A DNA stretch of 64,000 nucleotides. It comes from Planococcus citri (taxonomy: Eukaryota > Arthropoda > Insecta > Hemiptera > Pseudococcidae). Under the pieces are notes generated by a model. It saw only the letters and a list, made by a program, of their open reading frames with translations, did not search any database and was not told the origin of the DNA. The DNA lies in the NCBI RefSeq assembly GCF_950023065.1, contig NC_088681.1, forward strand, positions 50,874,836 to 50,938,835, read 5' to 3'. Each line of letters opens with the position of its first letter. The first letter of the stretch is position 1. A program made the translations under genes and the position numbers. Below, piece after piece: positions 34,353-46,276 of this stretch.

Positions 34353-35196
34353 ATGGACGATGGAAATCCAATTCAACCGGAAGTTTGCCACCGGAAAGAT
34401 AAAAAGTTGATCAGAAGTAAATTCAAAGATGTAATGGTCAAAGTCGACGAAGATATTTATTACCTGGATCGGCTGCGATTGGCTTTAAAATCGAAGTACT
34501 TCGAAAAACTGTTTACCAACGACTTCAACGACAAGAATGACGACATAATAGAAATTCCAGTTATGGATTCCGACACATTTTCCGCGATAGTTGATATCAT
34601 ATACGGTAGCGAGTTGAAAACTGTAGTTAATGCCGATAATTATGTAACGTTATTGATGGCTATGGATTATCTGCAAATGAAAGTCAACGAAAAGACTTAC
34701 CGTAACATTATATTTAATATGGTGATGAATTCACCTCTGGAAAATGACAATGATACGCGCACAAGTGTATTCAAATTGTACCATTTTCTCACTGATAGTG
34801 GGAATTTCAAGTCCTTGTTATCCGTTATTTTTCGATTTATCTCTGAGCGATTAGAATATCTACAAGATCTCGATGAATTTTTATCAATTCCACTCGATCA
34901 TTTCACTCAAATTATTCGGCTACGGTATTACTGCACTTATTGGAATAAATATGAAAAACAAGCATTTAGTAAACTTTGCACCAAATGGATCTATCACGAT
35001 GTGGAAAATCGACTACCCGGTACAATTGATGTTGTGAATGCGGTTCGGCACCGATTTTTTATCCCTACTGATGTCTCACGGGAAGCTCTTAACTTACAGT
35101 CGTCAGTCATCGACGAACGGATGGACCAAGATAAATTTTCAAGATATTTTTACAAGATGTTGGCGTACGCTAGTGGAGAAATCTACATCTGTGTTG
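34353..35196 (+). CDS. BTB-BACK-kelch-like protein, unit E, coding exon 1
   Basis: 281 codons plus one base. The open frame runs in from 34242, but an acceptor ends at 34329 and ATCATGGACGATGG matches the start of units B-D, so 34353 is chosen. BTB about 24-120 (FKDVMVKVDEDIYYLDR, KYFEKLF), then BACK-like helices ending LCTKWIYHDVENRLPG. It is the most diverged exon 1 of the intact copies; the BACK-like part has an insertion (LENDNDTRTS). The donor GTATGT starts at 35197. The next coding exon is 8 kb away, at 43189. Confidence 0.82.
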
Positions 35197-36369
35197 GTAT
35201 GTTTGTCAATCTAATGATACTTTACTTATTTACATACCTATAATATCAGAGGACTTATAGGCACATTTCATAAATATTTATATTTTGAGAAATTTTTTGG
35301 AATTTTTTTTCGCTCTCTTTCTCTGAAATTATTGCTCCCAAAATGAGAAAAAAATCTATGAAAATTTTATTGTACCCATGTGATAATTGGGGGATGCCGT
35401 GAACCTCCCCAAACCAAAGAGGAAGTACATACCTAAATCAAAAAAATCAAATGACAATTTTTCATCAGTAACTCTCAACTTTTACATCAGAATTATTTTC
35501 AATGTATAGGTACGTATTTATCCCTATTTTCAAAGGAAAACCGCTTCGGCCTCCAAAAAAAAATGTTCCCCTCCATTGGTGCAGAACCAAAAAAATTATT
35601 AAAAAATACCTCTTATTAATACGTTTTTTCTGACATGGGGGCTATTCAAAGGAATTCAGTTCATCGATTGTTTCATAAATTTTTTTAATTTTGGGCTCTC
35701 ATTGCTGGGACCAACATTATTCGAACATTGCATCCACCATTCCTTTTCTTCAATAAAAGGTTATTTGAGAGAATTCTGACGCAAAAATGGGAAATTTTCA
35801 ATTCTTCTATTTCTTTTTTTTTCGAATTAGGGTGAGAGGAGCGGCTATGTGCTGTGTACCTAGACCTACTACCTACAGCGAGACCAACTCTGTTTAGAAG
35901 GGTGTAGAAGGTTTTTTTAAAAAAAAAAAACTTTTATTTAAAATAATTTAACACGGAAATTCAAAATTTTGAACACTATAATAAGGTATTATTATCATAT
36001 ATTAAACTGTTTTGATTTTTTTTTCAAATTCCAAAGGATTTTGGTAGGTACCAATTTTCAAAATTAAGGGAGATATCTTTATTGGATAAATTTTTTTTGA
36101 ACAGGACAGCACTGAATCAAAAGCCCGTTCAAAAACACATCACCAGCCGAAATTTCATTAGTAGGCCTAAAAGTGTTTTTTGATTAAAATAGTGAATTTG
36201 AAAAAATTAAAATTTTGCCATGTTGACCCAAACACTGAAATTTGGTATGTAATTTCCCTATTTTTGACCATTCGGTTTTGAACAGTTCTGAAGCGCCTTA
36301 AACATATTTTCAAAATTTGAAATTTCCATAAATTTTCACCATTTATTGCAGTTGGAAACCGATAGTTTA

Positions 36370-36945
36370 CTCTTCTAGTCTTCTTAAGGTCATTGGCCCG
36401 GCAGCCTGGACTCTCAAGATCATTGACCTACTTACTTTTCTAGCTTCCCAAGTCCGTCTGTCTGTCCATCTGGCTTTTTAAAAAAAGGTCATTGAGTAGC
36501 CTGACTGGTCTCTTATAAGGTCACTGACCAACCTGTCTAGCCTCTCTAGCCTCTTGTGGACATTAGTCTGCCTGTCTTGACTCTCAAGGTTATCTGAATG
36601 CTTATCTCGCTGTTCAAGAGATGGTCTATATTCATTCCAGACCTCTTAAGGTCATTGAGCCGTCTGTATGGGCTCTCAGGGTCACATGACCTCTGACCTC
36701 TTAAGGATATTCTCCCTGTTAGTGCGGCTTCCCAACAAGGTATGTCGGCCTATCTGGCTTCTTAAGATCATTGACCTGTCTGTCTAAGCTCTTAAGGTCA
36801 CTGGCATACCGGTCTAGCTTCCCAAGGTCGTCTGCCTCTCTGGCTGGCCTCTTAAGGTAATTAACCCATCCGAGTGGCCTTTTAAGGTCGGGTCACAGAC
36901 CAACCTTTCCAGCCTGTCGTGATCGTTGTCTGCCTGTCTGGCCTC
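36370..36945 (+). repeat. Degenerate minisatellite, left part
   Basis: Units of roughly 40-60 bp built from CTCTTAAGGTCATTGACC followed by TGTCTGTCTGGC or similar, about a dozen imperfect copies. The same array resumes in the same orientation at 41996, so the element between them was inserted into it. Confidence 0.7.
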
Positions 36946-38184
36946 AGGTCCATTTCCCCAGAACGACCATTTTCAGGTAGGGGGGTGAAAGTGGTGTCAA
37001 TCGTTTGTGCTTCGTTTGTGTTCTTTTGTGCACTCACTCTTTCTTTTTGTGCTCCTCCCTGCCCCTCAATTTTTAAAAAAACATTTTTGTCGACCTGGGG
37101 AAATGAAAATCGATGAAATCGACCACTTTGCATTAGAGGGGTGAAAGTGGTGTCAATCGTTTGTGCTTCGTTTGTGCTCTTTTGTGCACGTACTCATTTT
37201 TTTTGTGCTCCCCCCTCCACTCAATTTTTGAAAAATCGTTGTGGTTGGCCTGGGGAAATGAAAATCGACCACTTTGCCTTAGGGGGGTGAAAATTGTGTC
37301 AATCGTTTGTGCTTCGTTTGTGCTCTTTTGTGCACGTACTCTTTTTTATTGTGCTTCCCCCCTTCCATCAATTTTTGAAAAATCATTTTAGTCAGCCTGG
37401 GTAAATAAAAATCGATCACTTTGCGTTAGAGTGGTAAAAATGGTGTCAATCGTTTGTGCTTCGTTACTGCTTTTGTATGCACGTTCTCTTTTTTTGTTCC
37501 CCTCTCCCCTCAATTTTTGAAAAATCGTTTTGGATCGACTACGCGGTGTAGTCCAGTAAGATTAGCATCGAATAAGGAAAATCGAGGTGGCAAGCTGATT
37601 TTTGGTCTACTGGTCCATTTTGATGTCCTAAAAATGAATCTGAGGAGTCCCCTACTGTCCCGGATGAGCTTTCCCCCCAAATTGTGGATCTTGGACCCCC
37701 AAAAGCGGTTTTTGACCAACATCTCAAAAAATATTGACTCAAGCGCAAAAATGGTTGGAACAAATCGCACCTTGGGGGCTATAAGGTTACGTCTAAAAAA
37801 AATAGATTTTGACATTTTTGCATTTTTGAGGTTTGTATGACTCCCCCCTCCCTCAACCAAAAATAACATTTTGAGTTTGGTACGTTATCTAGATCTTGTA
37901 AAAACGCAAATGGCGTAACTCAAAATCCCAACAACATTGCAAGTTGTTTGGAGTTATGAGGGTACATCTCAAAAAACTCTGCCTTTTTTGAGTAAAATTC
38001 GTATACTTATACAAAGAGTTAAAAAACAGTTCTGATTGTTATGAATGTTTGTCAGATAGAAATAGTCACAAGAAGTGTATTTTTTATTGGATTTCTACCA
38101 AATGGAAAAAAAATTTAAATTGATCACTTTTCAGAAAAATGAATTTGCACATATAATGAAAGGGGACCGGCAAATTGCACGTAT

Positions 38185-38260
38185 TAAATTGCACGTATAC
38201 AATTGAACGTGTGTGATAATTGCACGCATGTGAAAATAGAACGTCTGCAAATTTAACGTC
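38185..38260 (+). repeat. Cluster of AATTGCACGT words
   Basis: Five related words (AAATTGCACGTATT, AAATTGCACGTATAC, AATTGAACGTGTG, AATTGCACGCATG, AATAGAACGTCTG) in about 75 bp inside the large element. They may be protein-binding repeats of a nested element. Confidence 0.4.
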
Positions 38261-38389
38261 TGAAAATGATTTAATGGGAGATTTTCACCAACCCAAAATA
38301 CAGTTTCGAAACGTTCTGAATTTTCGCAAAATGTTACTCAAAGAAGGTGGAAAACTAAAATTTAATTCAAACCTCAATTTCAACAAGAA

Positions 38390-38637
38390 ATAAGCCGGTT
38401 GTCAATCACTGGATATCAAAATGCATAATTTTCCAGTGGTTGACATAGTGTAAAAAATGTGAATTTTGTAATCATAATTCTTTAAAATTTCATGTATAGG
38501 TAAAAAATGACATTATCAAAGCCGAATAAAAGGAAGGGAGTAAACTTAATTACAAAATTCACATTGTTTAGGTAGACTATGTCAACCACTGGACAATTAT
38601 GCATTTTGATATCTAGTGATTGACAACTGGCTTATTT
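38390..38637. repeat. Inverted repeat with GTCAATCACTGG motifs
   Basis: The left arm at about 38390-38470 (GCCGGTTGTCAATCACTGGA ... CAGTGGTTGACATAGTG) is inverted at about 38549-38637 (CTATGTCAACCACTGG ... GTGATTGACAACTGGC). Further TCAATCACTGG words follow at 38750-38825. This is probably a small element nested in the large one. Confidence 0.6.
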
Positions 38638-38930
38638 CTGATAAAAAAGCAAAAATTATGTACATTGAGATGATAAACGTCATCTACAGTAGTTTTTGAA
38701 GTAGGTATAGGTACATGGTACATGTTTTCCTGCATATTTCAGTATGTCAATTACTGGGGTGTCAATTACTGGACATGTCAATCACTGGGTTGTCAATCAC
38801 TAGTTGTTGGTTGTCAATCACTGGGCAAAAAAGTTGTCATTTTCAAAAAATAATTTGAAGGTCACAGTAGTGTCCCTTTTTGATGAAATATAAGTCAAAA
38901 TGACGGCAAGGAGTGGGGACATATCTTATA

Positions 38931-39484
38931 CAGTAAAACCTCGATAAGTGCAACCTCGATAACTGCAAATTCGCGTTAAGTGCAACAAAAATGTAATCCC
39001 CGGTCCCTACAGTCAATTTACCATGTAAATTCACCTTCATAAGTGCAAATAGTAACCTCGATAAGTGCAACAATTTTTTGGTAGTAGAAAGCACTTGCAC
39101 CTCTATAAGTGCACGTTGCTGTACGTTTCACCTCTATAAGTGCAAAATTACCTCTATAATAAAAATTGTAGGCGAATTTAACCTCTGTAACTGCAAGTTG
39201 CTCTACATTTTGCCTCTGTAAGTGCAAAACTACCTAGACAATAGAAATTGTAGGTGAATCTAACCTCTATAAGTGCAAGTTGCTGAACATTTCACCTCTA
39301 TAAGTGCAAAATTACATAGGAAATGGAAATTGCAGGAGAATTAAACCTTTGTGAATTGTTTACCTCGATAAGTGCAAATTGTGGAAAAATAACCTTGCTA
39401 AGTGCAAACCTTTTTAAGTGAAAAACTCGATAAGTGCAACAATTTTTCCTGTCCCTTGAGTTTGCACTTATCGAGGTTTTACTG
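38931..39484. mobile_element. pogo/mariner-like MITE with internal TATAAGTGCAA repeats
   Basis: Starts CAGTAAAACCTCGATAAGTG and ends CACTTATCGAGGTTTTACTG, flanked by TA on both sides (38929-38930, 39485-39486), the Tc1/mariner signature. The interior has about fourteen copies of CCTCTATAAGTGCAA and variants, partly organised in ~85-100-bp higher units. The repeated word is the same as the terminal one. No transposase frame. Confidence 0.7.
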
Positions 39485-39779
39485 TACCAACTTATTTTCA
39501 AAAAAAACATATGCATAGGAGAAAAACATTTTCAAGTGAAAAAGTGTCCTGAGATGTGTCAACCACTGGCGATTTACCCTAAGCACTCTAGAAAAAAACT
39601 AACGACATTTTGTCGATTGGAAATTTAATTCTCTACAACTTTGTTATCATGAAATTTTTTTTGGACGCTTCCTTTCGCCTCCAGATTAGGTGAATTGAAA
39701 TGCACTAACGTGACCAATTCTGCCCTTTTGTGGATCCCAAGCATCCCGAAAATTTTTTCCTGCCCATCATTTTTAATAT

Positions 39780-40770
39780 TGGTCCAATTGGAAGCAGTTC
39801 TGGAGCCTTCAGCAGATTTTTAAAACTCGAAATTCCCACAAAATTTCATGAAATGGAGTTGGAATTGGAAAGCAGAAATTCATTCTACAAACAATTTAAA
39901 TTCATTAAGTCGAATGCAAGTAAATTTGAAGTTGTTTTGGAGTCTCCAGCAATTTTTTAAAAATTACTGGAGCCTCCAGTAGATTTTTGAAACTTGAAAT
40001 TTCCCCAAAATTTCATCAAATAAAGATGGAAAGCTAAAATTAACTCTGCACTCCAATTTTAACACCCTCTAAAGACGACTTCAGGTGGGTTCAAGTCATT
40101 CTGGAGCCTCCAGTGACTTTTTGAAAGGTTTCATGGAGTTTTTAAGAAAATTGAAATTTCCAAAAAGTAGCTGGAAGCTTCAAAACCACTTGAAACCACT
40201 GTGCAGTCGATTTCATATTGTACATAAAATTAGTTTGCAGAGTAAATTTCAGCTTGCTGACCCCCTTTGATAGAATGTTTTGAAAATTTCAAGTTTCAAA
40301 AATCTGGTGGAGGCTCCAGTAATTTTCAAAAAGTCGTTGTAGGCTCCAAAATGACTTGAACCCTGCGGAAATCTTCGTCAGAGGATGTTAAAATTGAAGT
40401 GCAGAGTTAATTTTAGCTTTCCATCTCCATTTTGATGAAATTTTAGGAAATTTCAAGTTTCAAAAATCTACTGGAGGCTCCAGTAATTTTCAAAAAATCG
40501 CTGGAGACTCTAAAACGACTTTAAATTCACCTGCAGTTGACTTCGTAGAGAATTGAAATTAGTTTGCAGAATGAATTTTGGCTTTCCAACCCCATTTCAT
40601 GAAATTTTGTTTTTGTGGAAATTTTCGAGTTTTAAAAATCTGCTGGAGTCTCCAGAATTGCTAAAAACGGTTTGAAACAGTTGTCGATTGATTTGGCAGG
40701 TCAAAAATAGGGTATATCCCTAATTTCAGCTTTCTAGGTTAATTTGGAGAAATTTTGATTTTTTCCCCAC
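39780..40770. repeat. Longer array of ~180-bp GGAGGCTCC repeats
   Basis: About five degenerate units related to the array in the unit D intron, with GGAGCCTCCAGT, TTTGAAACTTGAAATTTCC, ATGAAATTTT and AAATGACTTGAA words. It fills part of the interior of the large inverted-repeat element. Small open frames here are repeat artefacts. Confidence 0.6.
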
Positions 40771-40869
40771 ACTTTGGTCAAAATTTGATTTTTGAAAATT
40801 CACCAAAAATCGAAAAAGTCACTCTAGCACTATGGGAATGTTACAGATTTGAAACTAAATAAATTTATC

Positions 40870-41000
40870 GAACCACGAAAAGAGTCGCAAGAGTAGCGAA
40901 AAGAATCGCTGTTAAAAGAGTCGGACTCCTCTGAGACTCCTTCATTTAAAGAGTCGCACTTCAGAGTCGCGGACTCTTAAAATTGAAGAGTCGCCCTAGC
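40870..41000. repeat. GAGTCGC-rich short repeat cluster
   Basis: Repeated GAGTCG words (AAAGAGTCGCAAGAGTAGCG, GAGTCGGACTCCTC, AGAGTCGCGGACTC) with short self-complementary stretches. No gene; likely a nested element fragment. Confidence 0.4.
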
Positions 41001-41995
41001 TCTGCCCCCATACCATTTTTGAATGATTAAAAATATTACGATCAATATTAACAATCAACGTTATGGCGCTATTCCAAGCCACCTTATGTTCGAAGTGCCG
41101 TAGTTCCACCCCCCCCCCTTGAGGCTGGAAAATCGATCAATGGCTCCTCTGATAGGAAATTTGATGTAGAACAACATTTGTTCCAACCATTTTTGCGCTT
41201 GAGTCAATATTTTTTGAGATGTTGGTCAAAAACCGATTTTGGGGGTCCAAGATCCACAATTTGGGGGGAAAGCTCATCCGGGACAGTAGGGGACTCCTCA
41301 GATTCATTTTTAGGACATCAAAATGGACCAGTAGACCAAAAATCAGCTTGCCATCTCGATTTTCCTTATTCGATGCTAATCTTACTGGACTACACCGCGT
41401 AGTCGATCCAAAACGATTTTTCAAAAATTAAGGGGAGAGGGGAACAAAAAAAGAGTACGTGCATACAAAAGCACAAACGAAGCACAAACGATTGACACCA
41501 TTTTTACCACTCTAACGCAAAGTGATCGATTTTTATTTACCCAGGCTGACTAAAATGATTTTTCAAAAATTGATGGAAGGGGGGAAGCACATTAAAAAAG
41601 AGTACGTGCACAAAAGAGCACAAACGAAGCACAAACGATTGACACAATTTTCACCCCCCTAACGCAAAGCGGTCGATTTTCATTTCCCCAGGCCAACCAT
41701 AACGATTTTTCAGAAATTGAGGGGAGGGGGGAAGCACAAAAAAATGAGTACGTGCACAAAAGAGCACAAACGAAGCACAAACGATTGACACCACTTTCAC
41801 CCCCCTAATGCAAAGTGGTCGATTTCATCGATTTTCATTTCCCCAGGTCGACAAAAATGTTTTTTTAAAAATTGAGGGGCAGGGAGGAGCACAAAAAAAA
41901 AGAGTGAGTGCACAAAAGAACACAAACGAAGCACAAACGATTGACACCACTTTCACTCCCCTACCTGAAAATGGTCGTTCTGGGGAAATGGACCT

Positions 41996-42700
41996 TCTGG
42001 CCTCTCAAGTCTCAAGGTTGTCTGTCTGCTTGTCTGGCCTCTTAAGGTCAATGTTACTTCTGTCTGTACTTTTAAGATCATTAACGTGATCTGCCTGTCT
42101 GTTTTCTTGAGGTCGTTGATCCATCATTGTGGCTTCTAAAGGTTGTCTGTCTGCCTGTTTGACCTATTAAGGTCATTAATCCGTCAGTACGATGTCTCAA
42201 GGTCATCGGACGTCTGTCTGCTTATATGACCCATTAAGGTTATTGACCCTCCTGACTCATCTCTTGAGGTCACTGGCCTGCCTGTCCAGCTTCTCATGGT
42301 CGTCTGTCTACCTGTCTGGTCTCTCGAGTTTGTCCGAGTGCCTGTGTCTGGCTGTCCAACGTCGTCAGTCTACCTGTATGACCCCTTACAGTCATAGCTA
42401 CTTCTGAGTGACCGTTCAAGGTCATTGACCTGCCTGTCTAGCCTCTCATGGTTATCTGTCGGCTTATCTGGCCTCTTAAGATCATTTATCCGTCACTATA
42501 TGGCTTCCCAAGGTCATCTGTCTGCCTTATTTCTGGCCTATCAACGTCATTATGCCCCTTCTGACTGGTTTCTCAAGGTTACTAACCTACCTGTCTATAG
42601 CCTATCATTACCGTCTGTCTGCCTCTCTTGCCTCAGAGTGACTTCCCTAGGTCGCCTGTTGTCCTGTCCAGCCTTTCGAGGTCATTGACTCGTCTGACTA
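41996..42700 (+). repeat. Degenerate minisatellite, right part
   Basis: Continuation of the array left of 36946 (CTCTTAAGGTCA..., CTGTCTGCCTGTCTGGCC). Because units avoid stop codons in one frame, small Ser/Leu-rich open frames appear. They have no start context or domain and are not genes. Confidence 0.7.
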
Positions 42701-43188
42701 TTTCAAAAGTTTTTCGTGATTTCTTCAAGTCAACAAAATAAAAATCTAAAAAGCTCTTTTCTTTCCAATTTTTTAAGTTTTGGCTATTAAAGAAGGTACC
42801 TACATAACCTTTTCATTCTTCACAAATTTTCAAAAGTTCGATTTTTTTTCATCCTCCTAAGGAGGAAAATGTTTATTTTGGCCATTCTACATAGATAATC
42901 CGATCAATTTCTAATTTTCTGCAGAAATACCTAATCGTTCTGAAAAGATCAGAAACGAGTTTTAGTTTTTGTAAATTTTTCTTCAAAATGGAATACCACT
43001 GCAACAAAATCAGTGTCAATTACATTCCACGTTGCACCACTTTTCCTTTTGATGGGCCTGGTTCACCAGTGTCTGAACCTCGAGCCAATCTATCAAAAAT
43101 TTGGTGTAAAAATTGTCTGCATAATCACTGATATGGAGTAAATAGTCTATGTATTCACTAGTTTTTTATTTTTATGTGATTGTTTCAG

Positions 43189-45560
43189 ATGCATTGGAAT
43201 TAGATTCGACAGCAGATGATAAATCAAGTGGAGATGAGGATGAATCAAGCGAAGATAATGGTGAATCGAGCCAAGATAATGACGAATCGAGCCAAGATGA
43301 GGATGAATCAAAACAGGTTAAAAAAGAGAAGAAGAAGAAGAAGAAGAAAAACAGATCTGGATGCAGTTCGTGGGTGGTGGATTACGATGCCGATCTGGAA
43401 GAAATTTCTCAAGACCAGCAGTTTTTCAATAGTCAATCAAAGTTGAAAACGTTCTTGAGAAACAGCAATTTGTACGATATCACGGTAAAAGTTGATGAAA
43501 AAATTTATAAACTTCATCGATCCGTATTGAGATCGGCTTCTTCATATTTCGAGGACATCGTTTCCACTGAGTACTCTGAACTGGTTGCAGCTCAATGCAG
43601 TGAAGTACCTACCCTTCCAAGTAAGGATAAAATATATTCTATCGATGGCATCGATTCAGAAATATTTGACATTGTGATCGATTATATATATTTGGGAAAG
43701 GAGAAATTCAAATCTGATACAGTCGTTCGCTTACTCAAAGCGCTTCACGTCCTAAAAATTGGTGGTTTATTGAAACCATGTTGTAAGTGGATGAAAGATC
43801 ATTCCGAAAGCATCTGCGCTAAAGATGTAGTTGAAATATTGAATTTCACTCATGAAAAAGTCGAGTACAAGAAATTGAATAAAATATTTTTAGGTAAATA
43901 TATCTTGAACTCGTGGCCAAAAATAGACAACTTGCCACAATTCGCAGATCTCTTTAACGCGATAAGCCTTACTACAGAAACCAGCTCGAGAGAAAATAAA
44001 ATAAATTTGACCGGTAAAGTTGATCAAAAGACATTCAAGATGATTATAAACCATATATATGAGATTAAGCGCGAGGAAGTGACGGATCTCAATATCGTGC
44101 CCATTTTGAAGGCGAGCGAGACTTTTAAAATGAAAGACTTGATAGAAAGATGCATTGACCGTTTGACCCTCACCCTGATAGTAGTTTTTAGAATAAGTGC
44201 CGCAGATGTAATCGAAATATTGAATTTCGCTCGCAATAATATTCGGTACCGCGAAGCTCTTTATAATGTGCTCCTACCCAGATACATGAAGGACTGGCCT
44301 CAAGTGGACGAATCATTATTTTGTTCAATTTCTTTCGAACATTTAGAGAATTTGTTAACAGCAGCACATTTTTCTCTCGATGATCCACGTCAAATCCTGG
44401 ATATCTGTTCAAAATGGGTCGTCCACGACACAGGAAATCGGTATTGCCTCATTCCTCGAATCGCTCTGGCCATCAGTCAAAATCGTATCGTAGACAGTGA
44501 CGAATATTCTGTCGAAAATCCTGCTGATTTGAACAACTGCTCGCAAGATTTTGTCAGAGATAAGCTTTGGGAAATTTTAGCTTCAACATCTGTACTTCCT
44601 TTCGCAGTATTATCCGAGAGTGAAACAATAAAAGAAGAAACCGAATTTCCGACATTTATCGTAATAAATAAGAAGGCAAAATTTGGAATTTTGAATTTCG
44701 ATTGGAATGAAATGGTGTCATTTAAACTCTGCAAAAATGCATGTGATTCTCGAGAAAGCTGGTATCCTGCGTCAGCTACTATGATCAACGATAGCTTATT
44801 CATACTTTGCACTATAAATGGAAAATCTTATTTTCACGTCTACAATTTTTCTCTGAAAAAGTTATTCAGCCTGGCATCTGATTGGCAAATTTATCAAAAT
44901 GATGACCGCTACTACAACAAACCTTTAAAATATGTCTTGTTGAATTGTCGTAACGAAATTTACTGCTGTATTGAAAATGGTAAAATCTTAAAATATTTGT
45001 TCGAATTGAACCGTTGGATGAAAGTTTCAGATCGTGAGCCTGGTAAATATGGAATATGCTACACGAGCGAGAGAAATAAATTGTACAGAATGTATGAAAT
45101 GGAGCGAGTTGGTACTGAGCCGACCTGCAGTTATACCATCGAGGCCTATGATTTTCAGCAAAATTCTTGGGTTTCTGTACCTAACGTAAGGAGACTTAGT
45201 CGTCGTTATCTTAGAGATTCTGACGAATATAGGATACCACATGAACTGATTTTTATTAGCAACTACGGTTTCGCTGTGTTATTCAAAAGCGAGTTGCATA
45301 TATTTAATCAAGAAACGCAAATTTGGACTCAGCATTCAATACCTCGCAACCACTGGGGAGTGTATCACGAAGATTTTTCGATCATTAACGGCAATGAAAC
45401 TGGTAAAATATTATACGTGATCAATAATCAATTGCACTATTTTTCTTTAACAAATCAAAATTGGGTGTTGAAGAAAGAATGGCCAGGGCAGGAAGTCAAA
45501 AATGAATATGTGTCTCGTAAAATACTCCCTTATGAAAATATTATTGCTATTCATAGATAG
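43189..45560 (+). CDS. BTB-BACK-kelch-like protein, unit E, coding exon 2
   Basis: Begins after TGTTTCAG (43188) and gives GAT-GCA-TTG (Asp-Ala-Leu) when joined to exon 1; 789 residues follow, for a protein of about 1071 aa, the largest member. In place of the usual linker the first 55 residues are Ser/Glu/Asp-rich repeats (ESSQDNDESSQDEDES) followed by a Lys run (KKEKKKKKKK), then BTB (LYDITVKVDEKIYKLHR), partial BACK, half BTB, BACK (SKWVVHDTGNRYCLIPR) and the propeller-like tail (LNRWMKV, QNSWVSVP, TQIWTQH, NQNWVLKKEWP). The basic run could be a nuclear or nucleic-acid-binding patch; this is speculative. Its 3' flank lacks a clean AATAAA (AATAATAAG near 45703). Confidence 0.85.
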
Positions 45561-45819
45561 TTCCATTATTCGCATTTAGTTGTTTCAGTTGTGTGTATTT
45601 TTTACTACTGTTTGAAACGTATCGTTATCATGTTATAGTCCTATTAATTAAGCATAAGCTATACATTTTAGCCTTAATTAGGTATCTATCTACCTATAAT
45701 CAATAATAAGTTTAACAATTGTTTTATTTCATCAATTATAAATTGTACAATTTTATTACCTACCTACTTATTCAAAATATTCTCCATCGATTTTTTCAAA
45801 TTAAAAATCATTTGTCTCA

Positions 45820-46276
45820 TTTTGATCCAAATTACCCTCGCCCCTTGGCTCAAGGTGGCCAAGGTTAAATAAAGAAGTGGGCAATTAAAAGGGCACCTGC
45901 TGCACTTGACCGAAATATGATGAGGGAATACGTCAAGCACCACTCCACCAACCCCACCCAACCTTGCTATAACAACCACGGAGTTGGAAGATTCGTTCTT
46001 AACGAATGAATCATTCGCTCTTTAGCAAAGTCGTTTCCTCTCACAAGCACTAACAATCAGCTGTTCTCGTAATCAAAGTTTGAAAGGTCTTAACGAATTT
46101 CGTTCTATTTAAATTTTGAAAAGCCGAATGTATGTAAAAGATAACTGTGGTGTACCTGAGTATTTTAAAGTTGCGAACATTCTTGTGAATGTAAATTTCG
46201 TTACTGAATATACGTAATATTTTTAACGTTGCTGCACTCGTATTTCTATGCACTGTATTTCATCTCTTCGTGATTG
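45820..46276 (+). promoter_or_regulatory. Conserved promoter/leader-exon block of unit F
   Basis: Contains GGTTAAATAAAGAAGTGG (45863-45880), CACCACTCCACCAACCCC, and CTTAACGAATGAATCATTCG (45998-46017), then TCTCTTCGTGATTG|GTAAGT with the donor at 46277. The exon end TCATCTCTT.GTGATTG|GTAAGTTT is also found before unit G, which supports a non-coding leader exon of about 0.4 kb and a 1.2 kb leader intron to 47481. Confidence 0.5.

Larger units (their letters stand above)
36946..41995. mobile_element. 5.05 kb element with 819-bp terminal inverted repeats
   Basis: The arms 36946-37764 and 41177-41995 are reverse complements. Paired coordinates sum to 78941 at both ends and in the middle, so there is almost no net indel. 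Ends read AGGTCCATTTCCCC and complement. TCTGGCCTC flanks both sides (36937-36945 and 41996-42004), a candidate 9-bp target duplication, although that word also belongs to the surrounding minisatellite. Each arm contains about four tandem units of about 150 bp (TGTCAATCGTTTGTGCTTCG core). Long arms plus 9 bp recall Mutator-like elements. No transposase frame is seen, so it would be non-autonomous. Confidence 0.72.
35197..43188 (+). other. Unit E intron between coding exons (8.0 kb)
   Basis: Phase 1 intron, GTATGT to TGTTTCAG, four to five times longer than the homologous introns. The excess is a degenerate minisatellite interrupted by a 5.05 kb long-inverted-repeat element. The 1.2 kb left of the minisatellite (35197-36370) and the 0.45 kb right of it show no gene. 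Confidence 0.65.

Noticed and set aside
37454..37869. Paired open frames in the arms of the 5 kb element (repeated at 41137-41431)
   Set aside because: They occur in both arms and on both strands, have no transposase motif and follow the tandem units.
42192..42688. Ser/Leu-rich plus-strand open frames
   Set aside because: They lie wholly in the degenerate CTGTCTGGCC minisatellite; composition follows the repeat and no domain is visible.
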